Part shown: positions 1-8,233 of the stretch, piece by piece | Layout of the letters: every line of letters starts with the position of its first letter | Numbering within the stretch: position 1 is the stretch's first letter | Source: Acetobacterium wieringae | GTDB taxonomy: Bacteria; Bacillota; Clostridia; Eubacteriales; Eubacteriaceae | Direction of reading: 5' to 3' | Length of the DNA stretch: 64,000 nt | NCBI RefSeq assembly: GCF_001766835.1 | Contig: NZ_LKEU01000027.1 | Location: 62,001 to 126,000 of the forward strand | Translations under genes and position numbers: made by a program | Notes under the pieces: model-generated | What the model was told of the DNA's origin: nothing | The model's input: only the letters and a program-made list of their open reading frames with translations | Databases searched by the model: none

Positions 1-624
1 GTGGCGGGGATCATGATCTTTTGTGCCTATTTAGTAGCAACGGTGCTGACACGTTACACCAGCGAACAGGCCCAGAGTATCCATGACAGTTATTTAAAGC
101 AGATGGAACTGATTCAGGAAGCAAAAACCGAACCCCTCACCGGACTTTTAAATCGCCGGGCGATGGTAGATGTACTGGGCCAGGCGGTTTATCAGGACGC
201 TGAGTCCAGAAAGCCACTGATTATGGCGGTGATTGATCTGGATGACTTTAAAAAGGTTAATGATACCTATGGTCATCGCAAAGGGGATGAGGTGCTGATT
301 ACCCTGGCAGATATTCTCAAGCGGAATACCCCGGGAAATGAAAATGTCTTCCGTTATGGCGGGGAGGAATTTGTGGTGTTGTTTAGTGGTTATCCCATTG
401 GAACGGTGGTTGGGTTGCTCGACCAAATGCATCAGGAATTCAGCACGCATGATTTTAATTTTGCTGCGGGTGAAAGAATCACTTTTAGCTGTGGGATCGC
501 AGAATACACTGACAGCGGCTGGTCAACCAGTGAGTTTTTTGAAAAGGCGGATCAGGCACTTTATCTGGCTAAAAGCGAAGGGAAAAATCAGAACAGGATC
601 TATGAAAAACGGCTGGAAGCCTAG
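1..624 (+). CDS. GGDEF diguanylate cyclase, 5' end outside window
   Basis: C-terminal part of a membrane-anchored diguanylate cyclase, which would make cyclic di-GMP from two GTP. The visible 207 residues open with the end of a hydrophobic helix (about residues 3-17), then a short linker. A full GGDEF domain follows from about residue 44: the entry motif LTGLLNRRA, the IDLDDFKKVND metal/substrate segment and the active-site loop as GGEEF in RYGGEEFVVLF near residue 120. The first codon is GTG, but since the window begins there the true start and sensor domain are almost certainly upstream. The I-site RxxD expected a few residues before GGEEF is not evident. No EAL or HD-GYP domain is present. 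Confidence 0.9.
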   Translation: MAGIMIFCAYLVATVLTRYTSEQAQSIHDSYLKQMELIQEAKTEPLTGLLNRRAMVDVLGQAVYQDAESRKPLIMAVIDLDDFKKVNDTYGHRKGDEVLITLADILKRNTPGNENVFRYGGEEFVVLFSGYPIGTVVGLLDQMHQEFSTHDFNFAAGERITFSCGIAEYTDSGWSTSEFFEKADQALYLAKSEGKNQNRIYEKRLEA

Positions 625-696
625 CAGCGCATCCAGCACCATGCGTCCGGTTGACGAGGAATGAACTGGGCGTATTTTAATTTTATCAGGTAAACT

Positions 697-728
697 TTAA
701 CAAATCTTTAACAGCAGAAGGATATAAT
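697..728 (+). promoter_or_regulatory. Direct-repeat OmpR/PhoP-type box and -10 ahead of the two-component pair
   Basis: Two TTAACA hexamers at 697-702 and 708-713 are separated by exactly 5 bases, an 11-bp period. A TATAAT -10 at 723-728 lies about ten bases downstream with no good -35. This layout is typical of promoters activated by OmpR/PhoB/PhoP-family regulators. It sits directly ahead of such a regulator, so autoregulation is inferred. A related triple repeat lies at 4806-4833. Confidence 0.6.
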
Positions 729-761
729 GGCTTCCGCTACTCAAGTTTAGGAGAAAGAATA

Positions 762-1436
762 ATGATCAATATCTTAGTCGTCGAGGATGATGTCAAACTG
801 AATTATATTGTCTGTTCATTTTTAAATGATAACGGCTACCATGCCATCAGTTGTAAAAACGGCACCGAGGCCTTTGACCGGATTCTGGAAGAATCGGTGA
901 ACCTGATTGTTTCGGATATCATGATGCCGGAAATGGATGGTTTTGAATTTGCCGCAGAAATCAGAAAACAGGATAAAGCCATCCCGATTCTGTTTATGAC
1001 CGCCCGGGATGATATGGGAGCCAAGCAAAAGGGTTACAGCCTGGGCATTGATGATTATATGGTCAAACCGATTGAAATGGATGAACTGCTTTTGCGGGTG
1101 GCAGCCTTGCTACGCCGGGCTGATATCCGCAATGAGCGAAAACTTACGGTGGGCTCGCTCGTCTTAAACGAAGAGGAAACCACTGCCTATCTCAACGCCG
1201 CCGAATTGCCATTAACGGTAAAAGAATTTAATATTCTGTTTAAGTTGCTATCTTACCCCAAACGAACCTTTACCCGGACCCAGCTGATGGATGAATTTTG
1301 GGGCTATGACAGCGAAAGCAGCCCCCGAACCGTGGATGTGTCGATCACTAAACTGCGGGACAAACTTTCAGACTGTACGGATGTGGAGATTGTAACTGTC
1401 CGGGGATTGGGCTACAAGGCGGTGATTAAAGGATGA
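762..1436 (+). CDS. OmpR-family response regulator
   Basis: A 224-aa DNA-binding response regulator. The N-terminal receiver domain (about 1-115) has the acidic pair in VEDD, the phospho-acceptor Asp in SDIMMPEMDGF near residue 52, the Thr in FMTARDD and the Lys in MVKPIEMDE. The C-terminal winged helix (about 128-224) shows LTVKEFNILFKLLSYPKRTFTR and ends TVRGLGYK. AGGAG at 749-753 sits 8 bases before the ATG. The stop overlaps the following kinase start by 4 bases (ATGA), so the two are translationally coupled and form a two-component pair. Signal and targets are unknown. The upstream phased repeats suggest it controls itself. Confidence 0.95.
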   Translation: MINILVVEDDVKLNYIVCSFLNDNGYHAISCKNGTEAFDRILEESVNLIVSDIMMPEMDGFEFAAEIRKQDKAIPILFMTARDDMGAKQKGYSLGIDDYMVKPIEMDELLLRVAALLRRADIRNERKLTVGSLVLNEEETTAYLNAAELPLTVKEFNILFKLLSYPKRTFTRTQLMDEFWGYDSESSPRTVDVSITKLRDKLSDCTDVEIVTVRGLGYKAVIKG

Positions 1437-2494
1437 AAATTTGTTATCGGGAGCAGAAAGATAAACGGATCAATGCCAGGCGGTCTTTCTGGAAAGAATT
1501 TTTAATCATCTTTGGGGTGGTATTAATCTGCAGTGCCGGGCAAGTGCTGATTTTTAATCGGCAGATGCTGGACCAGGCCAATCCCTGGATCATGGCGCTG
1601 GTGGGGATGTCCTATGCCCTATTTATGGGACTGATTGTCAGCCTGGGCACCCGTTTTATTATGTATACCGGATTTCAACGGCCGTTGACCGAAATCGGTC
1701 AGGCCGCCCGAAAAGTGGCGGCTGGCGACTTTACTGTTCACGTTCATTCTCAGCGCAAGGACAATAAAAAGGATGAGCTGGAAGTGCTGATTGATGATTT
1801 TAACAAGATGGTCGAGGAATTGGCCACCATTGAAACCTTAAAGAGCGATTTCATCGCCAACGTATCCCATGAAATGAAAACACCATTGGCGATTATCCAA
1901 AGCTATGCCTCAGCGCTCAGAAAAGAAGCCTTGCCCCAGGATGAAAAACAGGAATATATTGATACCATTGTCGAGGCATCAAAAAAACTATCCACCTTGG
2001 TGACCAATATTTTAAAGCTCAACAAGCTGGAAAACCAGGAGATCATTCAGACTGAGACCTATTACCTGGATGAACAGCTGCGTTGCTGCATGCTGGCGCT
2101 GGAAGAAAAGTTTGATGAAAAGAACATTGAATTTGATGCCGACCTGGATGAAGTGTCCATTGCCAGCGACGAAAGTTTGTTGGAAATTGTCTGGAATAAT
2201 CTCTTGACCAATGCCATCAAGTTTACCCCAGAAGGTAGCCTGGTAAAAATTGAGTTGCGAAACGCAGCTGGTTTGGCCATTGTCAGGGTCAGTGATAACG
2301 GCTGCGGGATGCGTGACGAAACCAGCCGTCGGATTTTCGACCGCTTCTATCAGGGCGACACCTCCCATGCTGAGGAAGGCAACGGACTGGGTCTGGCCCT
2401 GGTTAAGCGGGTGGTGGAACTGATTGGGGGAACCATTGTAGTTGAAAGTGAGCTGGGTAAGGGGACAACATTTACGGTAACGTTAAAATTATAA
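1433..2494 (+). CDS. HAMP sensor histidine kinase
   Basis: A 353-aa membrane histidine kinase, partner of the regulator at 762. Two hydrophobic helices (about residues 24-44 and 53-75) are separated by only a few residues, so there is almost no extracellular sensor loop. It may sense within the membrane or through another protein. A HAMP region follows (about 77-130), then the H-box with the phospho-acceptor His in NVSHEMKTPLAII (about 143-155). The ATPase domain has an N-box (WNNLLTNAIKF), G1 (VSDNGCGM), F-box and G2 (GNGLGLALVKRVV). It starts within the stop of the response-regulator gene. Confidence 0.94.
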   Translation: MKICYREQKDKRINARRSFWKEFLIIFGVVLICSAGQVLIFNRQMLDQANPWIMALVGMSYALFMGLIVSLGTRFIMYTGFQRPLTEIGQAARKVAAGDFTVHVHSQRKDNKKDELEVLIDDFNKMVEELATIETLKSDFIANVSHEMKTPLAIIQSYASALRKEALPQDEKQEYIDTIVEASKKLSTLVTNILKLNKLENQEIIQTETYYLDEQLRCCMLALEEKFDEKNIEFDADLDEVSIASDESLLEIVWNNLLTNAIKFTPEGSLVKIELRNAAGLAIVRVSDNGCGMRDETSRRIFDRFYQGDTSHAEEGNGLGLALVKRVVELIGGTIVVESELGKGTTFTVTLKL

Positions 2495-2570
2495 AAATTA
2501 ATATTGAATTGATAAATCTCTTACCTAAAAAGTGAGAGAATTTTTATTGGCGGCATTTTTGGTGAACAAA

Positions 2571-2891
2571 ATGTTAAGGTTAAGTGCTAAAAGAGCATTT
2601 AACAATATTGAAAAGCTAGAACGTGCCAAAAATACCAAAGCAATGGCATTAGCCCTGGGGGCGGGAATAGTTGGGACGGTGTTTATGGCCGGAGCAACCT
2701 TTGCCTACCTGGCTGCCATGACTCCGCTGTGTGTTGTTCTGGCCATTCCGGGATTTATCGGTTGTGGATTACCCTATTTCCTTTATAAAAAAAATGTCAA
2801 GAAAAGCACTGAACAGGTGAATCCGATGATTGAAAGCAATTTCGATGTGATTTATGAAGCCTGTGAAAAGGCCAGTCAGTTATTCGATTGA
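2571..2891 (+). CDS. Small two-helix membrane protein, function unknown
   Basis: A short membrane protein of about 106 residues that I do not recognise. It has a basic N-terminus (RLSAKRAFNNIEKLERAKN), two closely spaced hydrophobic stretches separated by a short turn, then a charged tail (YKKNVKKSTEQ) and an acidic C-terminus. The frame is open from a GTG at 2532, and GTG 2562 is also possible. I prefer ATG 2571 because GGTGA lies about 6 bases before it and the upstream residues look unlike a protein start. It lies just after the sensor kinase, in the same direction, with no terminator between, so it may share that transcript. Confidence 0.55.
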   Translation: MLRLSAKRAFNNIEKLERAKNTKAMALALGAGIVGTVFMAGATFAYLAAMTPLCVVLAIPGFIGCGLPYFLYKKNVKKSTEQVNPMIESNFDVIYEACEKASQLFD

Positions 2892-2937
2892 AAGATTTTA
2901 TCATGATGAAGGGGTAAAATTATTTAAACAATCTTTT

Positions 2938-2971
2938 AGTTGATTTGAATAAATTATTATTCAAATCAACT
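2938..2971. promoter_or_regulatory. 15-bp perfect inverted repeat ahead of the MarR gene
   Basis: Arms at 2938-2952 and 2957-2971 are perfectly complementary across a 4-base loop. The sequence is AT-rich and not followed by a T-run, so an intrinsic terminator is unlikely. A dyad placed just before a regulator gene is more likely a protein-binding site. It does not share sequence with the GTGTA-TACAC sites of this locus. Confidence 0.5.
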
Positions 2972-3003
2972 TTACAAAGGAACAAAACTCATGCATACTA
3001 ATC

Positions 3004-3015
3004 GTGTATATACAC
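3004..3015. promoter_or_regulatory. MarR-type palindrome GTGTATATACAC, copy 1
   Basis: A perfect 12-bp palindrome lies directly in front of the preferred MarR start (ATG 3033), inside the longer string TCGTGTATATACACTAAAA. A second copy with the same flanks lies ahead of the next gene at 3487-3498. Two copies at one MarR locus indicate autoregulation and control of the downstream genes. This is inference from position and symmetry. Confidence 0.6.
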
Positions 3016-3032
3016 TAAAAAAAGGTGATCAC

Positions 3033-3470
3033 ATGAAAACAGAAAACCAAAACAAAAAATCGTCAGTATGCAATTGTCTCAATCTGCGGCGGGCCTCACT
3101 GGCGATAACCGAAATCTACGACCATTACCTGGCTCCAAGCCAGCTCAGTGTCAGTCAGTTTTCAATTTTAAAACACATCCGGGCAATTGAACCGGTGAGT
3201 GTCAGTGCGTTGGCCGCTGAAATCCGGCTGGATCGGACCACCTTGGTTCGCAATTTAAAGCCTCTTGAACAGCAGGGGTTGATCCATGATATTGCACAGC
3301 CGGGAACACGAAACCGACAGCTCTGTTTAACGGCAGCTGGTAAAGAAAAAATTGAACTGGCCCATGTTTACTGGCAACAGGCTCAGGAAAGAATTGAAGA
3401 ACAGTTGGGATTGGAAGATACAAAAATTCTCCAGGAGCTGTTATTAAAAATTGAGGTTTTAGAACCTTGA
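3033..3470 (+). CDS. MarR-family transcriptional regulator
   Basis: A 145-aa MarR-type dimeric winged-helix repressor. The core (about residues 40-105) has the helix-turn-helix VSVSALAAEIRLDRTTLVRNL followed by a wing containing GLIHDIAQPGTRNRQLCLT, and the C-terminal helix supports dimerisation. It has an early Cys pair (CNCLNLRRA) typical of MarR homologues near redox and detoxification genes. An in-frame ATG exists at 2991, but the extension would overlap the palindromic operator. AAAGGTG at 3021-3027 favours ATG 3033. The ligand is unknown. The downstream DUF2284 and DUF3786 genes share the operator sequence and are the likely targets. Confidence 0.88.
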   Translation: MKTENQNKKSSVCNCLNLRRASLAITEIYDHYLAPSQLSVSQFSILKHIRAIEPVSVSALAAEIRLDRTTLVRNLKPLEQQGLIHDIAQPGTRNRQLCLTAAGKEKIELAHVYWQQAQERIEEQLGLEDTKILQELLLKIEVLEP

Positions 3471-3486
3471 TTTTTTTAACAATATC

Positions 3487-3498
3487 GTGTAGATACAC
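3487..3498. promoter_or_regulatory. MarR-type palindrome GTGTA-GA-TACAC, copy 2
   Basis: This repeats the site at 3004-3015 with flanks conserved (TCGTGTAGATACACTAAAA). Only the central two bases break the symmetry. It stands 45 bases before the DUF2284 start, which suggests the MarR protein regulates that gene separately. Confidence 0.6.
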
Positions 3499-3542
3499 TA
3501 AAAGGTGAAGTTGGAAAAACAAAAAATGTAAGGAAGGTAGCA

Positions 3543-4085
3543 ATGAATAAGCAAACTGAAATTGAAAAAGAGCTGGCCAAACTGCCGATTCTGGAATATG
3601 CTTTTTTAAAACCCGATGAAATTATTTTTTCAAAAGAAGTCCGGGATCTCTGTGAAGGCAATAGCTGCGGTATGTATAATAAATCCTGGGCCTGCCCGCC
3701 AGCAGTGGGGAGTGTGGAGAGCTGCAAGGAAAAATGTTATGGCTATGAAAAGGCGATGCTCTTTACCACGGCCACCGCAGTAGCCAGCAGTTTTGATATG
3801 AAAGGATGGATGCAGGCTCTGATCGAGCATGAGGCTTTGACGGATCGGGTGGCTGCGGTTTTTCGTAGCTTTGATAAAGATGCCTTGATGCTATCGACGG
3901 AAGGATGCACCGTCTGTAAAAAATGCACTTACCCCGATACTCCCTGCCGCTTTCCTGACCGAATGTATCCGGCCACCGAAAGTTATGGGATTATGGTGAT
4001 GCAGATGGCCCCGGCCTTAAATATCCGATACAATAATGGGGCCAATACGGTGACCTATTTTAGCCTGGTGTTGTTTAATGAATAA
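3543..4085 (+). CDS. DUF2284 metal-binding protein
   Basis: A 180-aa cysteine-rich cytosolic protein of the DUF2284 family, a predicted metal-binding group of unknown function common in anaerobes. Cysteines occur in SCGMYNKSWACPPAVG (about 40-57), ESCKEKCYGY and the ferredoxin-like GCTVCKKCTYPDTPC (about 120-134), which could hold an iron-sulfur cluster or zinc. The gene follows the second MarR operator and overlaps the next gene by 8 bases, so it is coupled to the DUF3786 protein. No reaction can be assigned. Confidence 0.85.
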   Translation: MNKQTEIEKELAKLPILEYAFLKPDEIIFSKEVRDLCEGNSCGMYNKSWACPPAVGSVESCKEKCYGYEKAMLFTTATAVASSFDMKGWMQALIEHEALTDRVAAVFRSFDKDALMLSTEGCTVCKKCTYPDTPCRFPDRMYPATESYGIMVMQMAPALNIRYNNGANTVTYFSLVLFNE

Positions 4086-4728
4086 GCGGTACTCAAGGCC
4101 GAGCTCTTACGATATTATTTACGAAGCCTTATTGCCCAAGTTGGCTGAGTGTAACCTGGCGGAAAGCGCCGCCCGTTTTAACCTGCCCATTGATTCTGAT
4201 GGGCAGATAACCATCAATTTTTTAAAACGCGATTATCTCATTACCAATACCGGTGTCATACCAGCTGATGGGAAACCGGTCAATATTAATAATCGCTCCA
4301 TCCTGATCCATTATGTGTTGTCTCAGGGTACCGGTGATCCGGTTTATTTGTTCAAACACCTTTTTCGGATGACCACTATTTTTTCAAGTGGCGACACCGG
4401 AAAAGCCAACATGATGGACGCACCGCTGATTAAAGCTTTTGGCAATGACGTTGATAAATTGGACAAAACCATTATAAAATTAGGCGGAGAACCGGAGCTT
4501 TCCAGAGATTCCTATAGTCGCAGCTGGCTGTTGGAAGTGTTGCCTAAAATCCCGGTTAAGTTTATCTATTGGGAAGCCGATGATGATTTTCCAGTTGAAA
4601 TTCAAACCCTATTTGATGAAAGTGCACCGGAATTTCTGGAATTTGAATGTCTGGCTTTTTTATGTGGCTGCCTTGTCAGAGCAGTGCTTAAAACGGCGGA
4701 ATATGGAAGCGTGGACGGATGGGAGTAG
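4078..4728 (+). CDS. DUF3786 domain protein
   Basis: A 216-aa protein matching the DUF3786 family as I remember it, a group of unknown function found in acetogens and other strict anaerobes. Recognisable features are YDIIYEALLPKL at the N-terminus, the INFLKRDYLIT segment, the NRSILIHYVLSQGTGDP loop and the late CLAFLCGCLVRAVLK helix. Its ATG lies inside the 3' end of the DUF2284 gene. The two therefore form a MarR-controlled pair closed by a terminator at 4754. Confidence 0.8.
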   Translation: MNKRYSRPSSYDIIYEALLPKLAECNLAESAARFNLPIDSDGQITINFLKRDYLITNTGVIPADGKPVNINNRSILIHYVLSQGTGDPVYLFKHLFRMTTIFSSGDTGKANMMDAPLIKAFGNDVDKLDKTIIKLGGEPELSRDSYSRSWLLEVLPKIPVKFIYWEADDDFPVEIQTLFDESAPEFLEFECLAFLCGCLVRAVLKTAEYGSVDGWE

Positions 4729-4753
4729 CAACCCTCCATCTGGTTTTTAAGTG

Positions 4754-4780
4754 AACACCGACTTTTTCGGTGTTTTTTTG
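4754..4780 (+). terminator. Intrinsic terminator after the MarR/DUF2284/DUF3786 genes
   Basis: Stem 4754-4761 pairs with 4767-4774 (AACACCGA with TCGGTGTT) across a short T-rich loop and runs into seven T residues. It ends the preceding transcription unit. Confidence 0.85.
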
Positions 4781-4805
4781 TGCAAAAAATATGAAAATAG
4801 TCACT

Positions 4806-4858
4806 TTAACACGAACTTAACAAAATATTAACGTTATGAAATAGTTGCGGCGTATGAT
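4806..4858 (+). promoter_or_regulatory. Triple 11-bp direct repeat and -10 ahead of SDR gene
   Basis: TTAACA at 4806-4811, TTAACA at 4817-4822 and TTAACG at 4828-4833 are each separated by 5 bases. A TATGAT -10 follows at 4853-4858. The repeats match those ahead of the OmpR-type regulator at 762. This suggests that regulator, or a PhoP-like paralogue, activates the SDR gene at 4943. Confidence 0.6.
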
Positions 4859-4942
4859 AAGGCTATCACAAGAAATTAACAAGAGAACCGGTAATAAGCC
4901 GATAAAAAATCAAAAATTTTTTAGGAAAAAAAGGAGAAAATA

Positions 4943-5740
4943 ATGAACGTAAATGCAAAAAATATTGTTGTAACGGGTGGCGGAAATGGTGTTGGCAGAG
5001 AATTGGTATTACAGCTTTTAAGCAAAGGGGCCATGGTCGTGGCGGTCGATATTAATCCCGAAGCATTGGACGAAACAGTGCAGATGGCCGGGAAAAATCC
5101 CCGACTCTTTACCGAAGTGGTTGACATTTCCAATAAGGAGGCTGTCTTTGCATTTGCCAAAAATGCCATTGAAAAATATGGGAAGATTGATGGGATCATC
5201 AACAATGCCGGGATTATTCAGCCCTTTGTTGAGCTGAATGACTTGGAAATGGCGCGAATCGAACGGGTCATGGCTATCAATTTCTACGGCACCCTCTACA
5301 TGGTTAAAGCCTTTTTGCCGCATTTAATGAGTCGTCCGGAAGCCCATATTGTCAATGTTTCCAGTATGGGCGGCTTTTTACCGGTACCGGGGCAAAGTGT
5401 CTATGGCGCCTCCAAAGCAGCCGTAAAACTACTGACCGAAGGGTTGTCGTCCGAATTAAAAGATACAAATGTCAAAGTCTCGGTGGTGATTCCCGGCGGG
5501 ATTGCGACAGATATCAAGAAAAATTCCAGCCTGGCAAGCAATGAATCAACCGACAGCAGCAAGGCTAAGATGGTGTTAACCCCGGAAAAAGCGGCGGAAT
5601 TGATCATCAAGACCATGGAGAAGAAAAAGCTGCGGGCATATATTGGTAAAGATTGCAACGTGATGAAGTTTCTTTATAAAGTCAATTCGTTTATTGCCAT
5701 GGGGATGATCAATAAGGTGATGGCAGCTAATGAACATTAA
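4943..5740 (+). CDS. Short-chain dehydrogenase/reductase (SDR)
   Basis: A 265-aa NAD(P)-dependent classical SDR. The cofactor motif is VTGGGNGVGREL (about 9-20), followed by acidic residues in VAVDINPEA that suggest an NAD preference. The structural NNAG lies near residue 89. The catalytic Ser is in VNVSSMGGF and the Tyr/Lys pair in YGASKAA near residue 154. An extended C-terminus (about 210-265) resembles SDRs acting on lipids or long-chain substrates, but the substrate is unknown. AAGGAG lies 6-7 bases before the ATG. The gene stands alone between a terminator and a spacer, with phased TTAACA repeats upstream. Confidence 0.9.
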   Translation: MNVNAKNIVVTGGGNGVGRELVLQLLSKGAMVVAVDINPEALDETVQMAGKNPRLFTEVVDISNKEAVFAFAKNAIEKYGKIDGIINNAGIIQPFVELNDLEMARIERVMAINFYGTLYMVKAFLPHLMSRPEAHIVNVSSMGGFLPVPGQSVYGASKAAVKLLTEGLSSELKDTNVKVSVVIPGGIATDIKKNSSLASNESTDSSKAKMVLTPEKAAELIIKTMEKKKLRAYIGKDCNVMKFLYKVNSFIAMGMINKVMAANEH

Positions 5741-5909
5741 TGGGCGAAGTGAAAGACGCTGCGTGATCGTTTGGATCAATCCCCAGGACTAAAAATTCAG
5801 AATAAACGGTCGATAATTATAGCAGAAGCAGGGATTAATTAGTGGTCTTTATGCGGTTTTGATGATAAACTAAAGTCAGAAAACATTGATGCAGCAACAG
5901 GAGAAAAAG

Positions 5910-7262
5910 ATGGATCAGAATAGCAACTATTTTAAAAAGAATCTGGCAATCCTTGTTTCAATTACAGTAGCCCTTTTTCTGCTGACCGTTTTTTTACTGA
6001 TCATTGGCATGTTTATGCATAACCTCAAACAGCAGGAGATGTTAAAAACCACCGATAAATTTATAAATTTCAAAAGTCAGTTGGAACATCTGGTTTTTAC
6101 CAATAAAACCCTGGTTCAGGGCTTTGAGGCTTATATCCAGACAAATCCCGGTCTCGATGAGACGGCAGCTTATACCTATCTGGATAATCTCCTATCCAAA
6201 AATGAAAATCAGATCAGAAATATTGGAGTAATTCAGGATACAACCATTATCTGGAATTATCCTAAAGAAGGCAATAGCGCCGCCATTGGTGTTGACCTGG
6301 CCAAGGTTGAAAGTCAGAAAGACCTGGTTCTCAAGGTAAAGAATGACCAGGTACCAATCTTTCAGGGGCCAGTCGATCTGGTTCAGGAGGGAACCGGTTT
6401 TATTATCCGGCTGCCAATCGTCCGTCAAGACAGTGGATATTGGGGGCAGATCAGCATTGTTCTTAAAGGCGACCAGATTATCGAAGAAATCAATAGCTAT
6501 GCCGACAAGGCCGGATTAAATGTCGCTCTCTTTAATAATCAGAATCCGGAGCAGCCATTTTACGGGGATACCTCTGTTGTTGGCGAGTCGTCCTTAACCT
6601 TTGACATCGATCCGGGTTTTATTGACTGGAAGGTAGCTGTTTCACCTCAGGGCGGCTGGGAAAATAATCAGCTGATTTTAGGGATTGCCGTTATGCTGGC
6701 GGTTCTAATGGCCGTCGGGGCCGGGAGGCTGACTTTCCGTGCATTGAAAATCAATTATCAATTGCGAATTATGTCCAGTCACGATTCCCTGACCGGACTT
6801 TTTAACCGTCATTATTTAAATGAGTATCAGACCATGGTGTTGGCTGCGGCCCAACGAAACAATCGCCAGGTGGGGCTGATGAGTATGGATTTGAATCATT
6901 TCAAAAAAATCAATGATACCTATGGACACAACACCGGCGATCTGGTTTTGATTGAGACTGCCCGGATTTTGCAGAAAAATGTTCGGGCCAATGAAGCGGC
7001 CTTCCGACTGGGCGGCGATGAATTTTTGATGATCCTGCCGGACATCAAAGATCGCCAGGAGCTTAGGCAAGCCAAAGAACGCTTGGCAAAAAGTTTTGCC
7101 AGTGAGTTTTCGCTGGCAGACCTTTCTGAGAAACTAACCTTAAGTATTGGGACTTCCTTAAATCCTGAGGATGGACAGGACATTGATGCCCTGCTGCAGA
7201 TTGCCGATGAAGAGATGTATGCTGACAAGAAAGAACAAAAATCAAGACTGGCCCTCAGTTAA
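5910..7262 (+). CDS. Membrane sensor diguanylate cyclase
   Basis: A 450-aa diguanylate cyclase. The first transmembrane helix (about 12-37) is followed by an extracytoplasmic sensor region of roughly 210 residues (Cache-like by layout, not proven). A second helix (about 253-273) leads to the GGDEF domain with LTGLFNRHYL and the intact active site LGGDEFLMIL near residue 366. The frame opens at TTG 5886, but ATG 5910 is preferred because GGAG lies 6 bases upstream. The spacer behind the SDR gene shows no clear terminator. A strong terminator follows at 7311. Confidence 0.9.
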   Translation: MDQNSNYFKKNLAILVSITVALFLLTVFLLIIGMFMHNLKQQEMLKTTDKFINFKSQLEHLVFTNKTLVQGFEAYIQTNPGLDETAAYTYLDNLLSKNENQIRNIGVIQDTTIIWNYPKEGNSAAIGVDLAKVESQKDLVLKVKNDQVPIFQGPVDLVQEGTGFIIRLPIVRQDSGYWGQISIVLKGDQIIEEINSYADKAGLNVALFNNQNPEQPFYGDTSVVGESSLTFDIDPGFIDWKVAVSPQGGWENNQLILGIAVMLAVLMAVGAGRLTFRALKINYQLRIMSSHDSLTGLFNRHYLNEYQTMVLAAAQRNNRQVGLMSMDLNHFKKINDTYGHNTGDLVLIETARILQKNVRANEAAFRLGGDEFLMILPDIKDRQELRQAKERLAKSFASEFSLADLSEKLTLSIGTSLNPEDGQDIDALLQIADEEMYADKKEQKSRLALS

Positions 7263-7310
7263 CCCAAGTGGCCTGGAGAAAATGGGTTAACAGGGCTTGG
7301 GACCTGAGTA

Positions 7311-7351
7311 AAAAAACGTCTGATTTTCTTAGTGAAAATCAGGCGTTTTTT
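7311..7351. terminator. Bidirectional terminator between convergent genes
   Basis: A stem of about 13 bp or more (7316-7328 with 7334-7346, one G-T pair) is flanked by an A-run on the left and a T-run on the right. It can stop both the cyclase gene and the minus-strand lipoprotein gene. Confidence 0.85.
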
Positions 7352-7371
7352 AAAGGATCGTTCAGAGAAGA

Positions 7372-7974
7372 TTAAAGGGCCGTGTTGGTAGTGGCTGCAG
7401 CATCGGGCTGGGTCATCATGATTTCGATGGACTCTATTTCAGTGGAGTCCGTCTGATAGATGATTCTCAAGATACTGCCAACAGTGATATCAGCCGCGGT
7501 AGCGGTGGTACTTCCAGCTGTTTGCTGATCGGGCTTCTGATTGCTCATTTGCGTCAGGGTGATGGCATCGGTTAATTCAATCGTGGCGGTTTCACCGGTG
7601 AGGGTTAAAAATTCTGGCATGGTTCCGGTCGTGTCCTCGCTGGGAGCTGTTGTGCTGCCATCAGCTGGGGGCGTGGTCTGATCATCAGCCGGTTTTTCTG
7701 GCGGGGTTCCCGCATTACTGTTTGCGGTTGGGGCCTGCCCCTGATCCGGTGGCGTCTGACCATTGCCCATATTCATGGTGCCCAGTGCTAAGGTGATGGT
7801 GCTACCGCTGACGGCGGTTACCTCGCCGTAACTGGCGTTATCCTCAAATGCGGCGGCCTCATTGGTGGTGGCCGTTTTAGTTTCTGCCGTGGTTGAAGTA
7901 CAGCCGGTCAGCAAAAGACCGCTGATAGTGGCTGTAACCAGCAGGGTCAGGAGCAGTTTTTTATTTTTTATCAT
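7372..7974 (-). CDS. Secreted lipoprotein, Thr/Pro-rich, DUF5666-like
   Basis: A 200-aa predicted lipoprotein of unknown function. The signal peptide ends in a lipobox (SGLLLTGC) at about residues 15-22, so the mature protein would be anchored by Cys22. The body begins with GEVTAVSGSTITLALG, a short beta motif seen in DUF5666-like proteins. A low-complexity segment rich in Pro, Thr, Gln and Asp (about 75-125) follows, then a second beta-rich part (FLTLTGETATIELTD) with a related ITVGSILRIIY strand. The frame is open upstream to 8088, but ATG 7974 has AAAGGA 8-9 bases upstream and begins a perfect signal peptide. Confidence 0.85.
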   Translation of the reverse strand: MIKNKKLLLTLLVTATISGLLLTGCTSTTAETKTATTNEAAAFEDNASYGEVTAVSGSTITLALGTMNMGNGQTPPDQGQAPTANSNAGTPPEKPADDQTTPPADGSTTAPSEDTTGTMPEFLTLTGETATIELTDAITLTQMSNQKPDQQTAGSTTATAADITVGSILRIIYQTDSTEIESIEIMMTQPDAAATTNTAL

Positions 7975-8149
7975 GGTTAAAATTCCTTTCAATTTTATTT
8001 GTGATGGGATTACTATAACAGGGTATTGTGATGATCTGGTGATGTTGAGGTTATCGATGGTTGAAATCTGTGGTTGAGGAGATCGCACGTTCGTGATTGT
8101 TAAGAATCAGGTGCAAAAAAAATAGTAAAAAATGTAGATTTGTTAAAAA

Positions 8150-8183
8150 TTGACTTGGACTAAAGTTCGGACGGGATTATAAT
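8150..8183 (+). promoter_or_regulatory. Promoter of aldo/keto reductase, diverged MerR-type site
   Basis: TTGACT at 8150-8155 is followed by TTGGACT and ends near TATAAT at 8178-8183. The -35 to -10 gap is 22 bases, or 19 if GATTAT at 8175-8180 is used. The first ten bases (TTGACTTGGA) equal those of the MerR-type promoter at 9454. The right half-site has diverged, so control by the same MerR protein is only a suggestion. Confidence 0.4.
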
Positions 8184-8233
8184 AAGAGTAGATCAATAAT
8201 CAGATTGTTTGAATTTAATACAAGGGAGATTGA

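Noticed and set aside
4754..4943. Riboswitch ahead of the SDR gene
   Set aside because: The hairpin is a plain terminator of the preceding genes, and the rest is explained by the repeat promoter. No conserved riboswitch core was seen here or elsewhere in the window.
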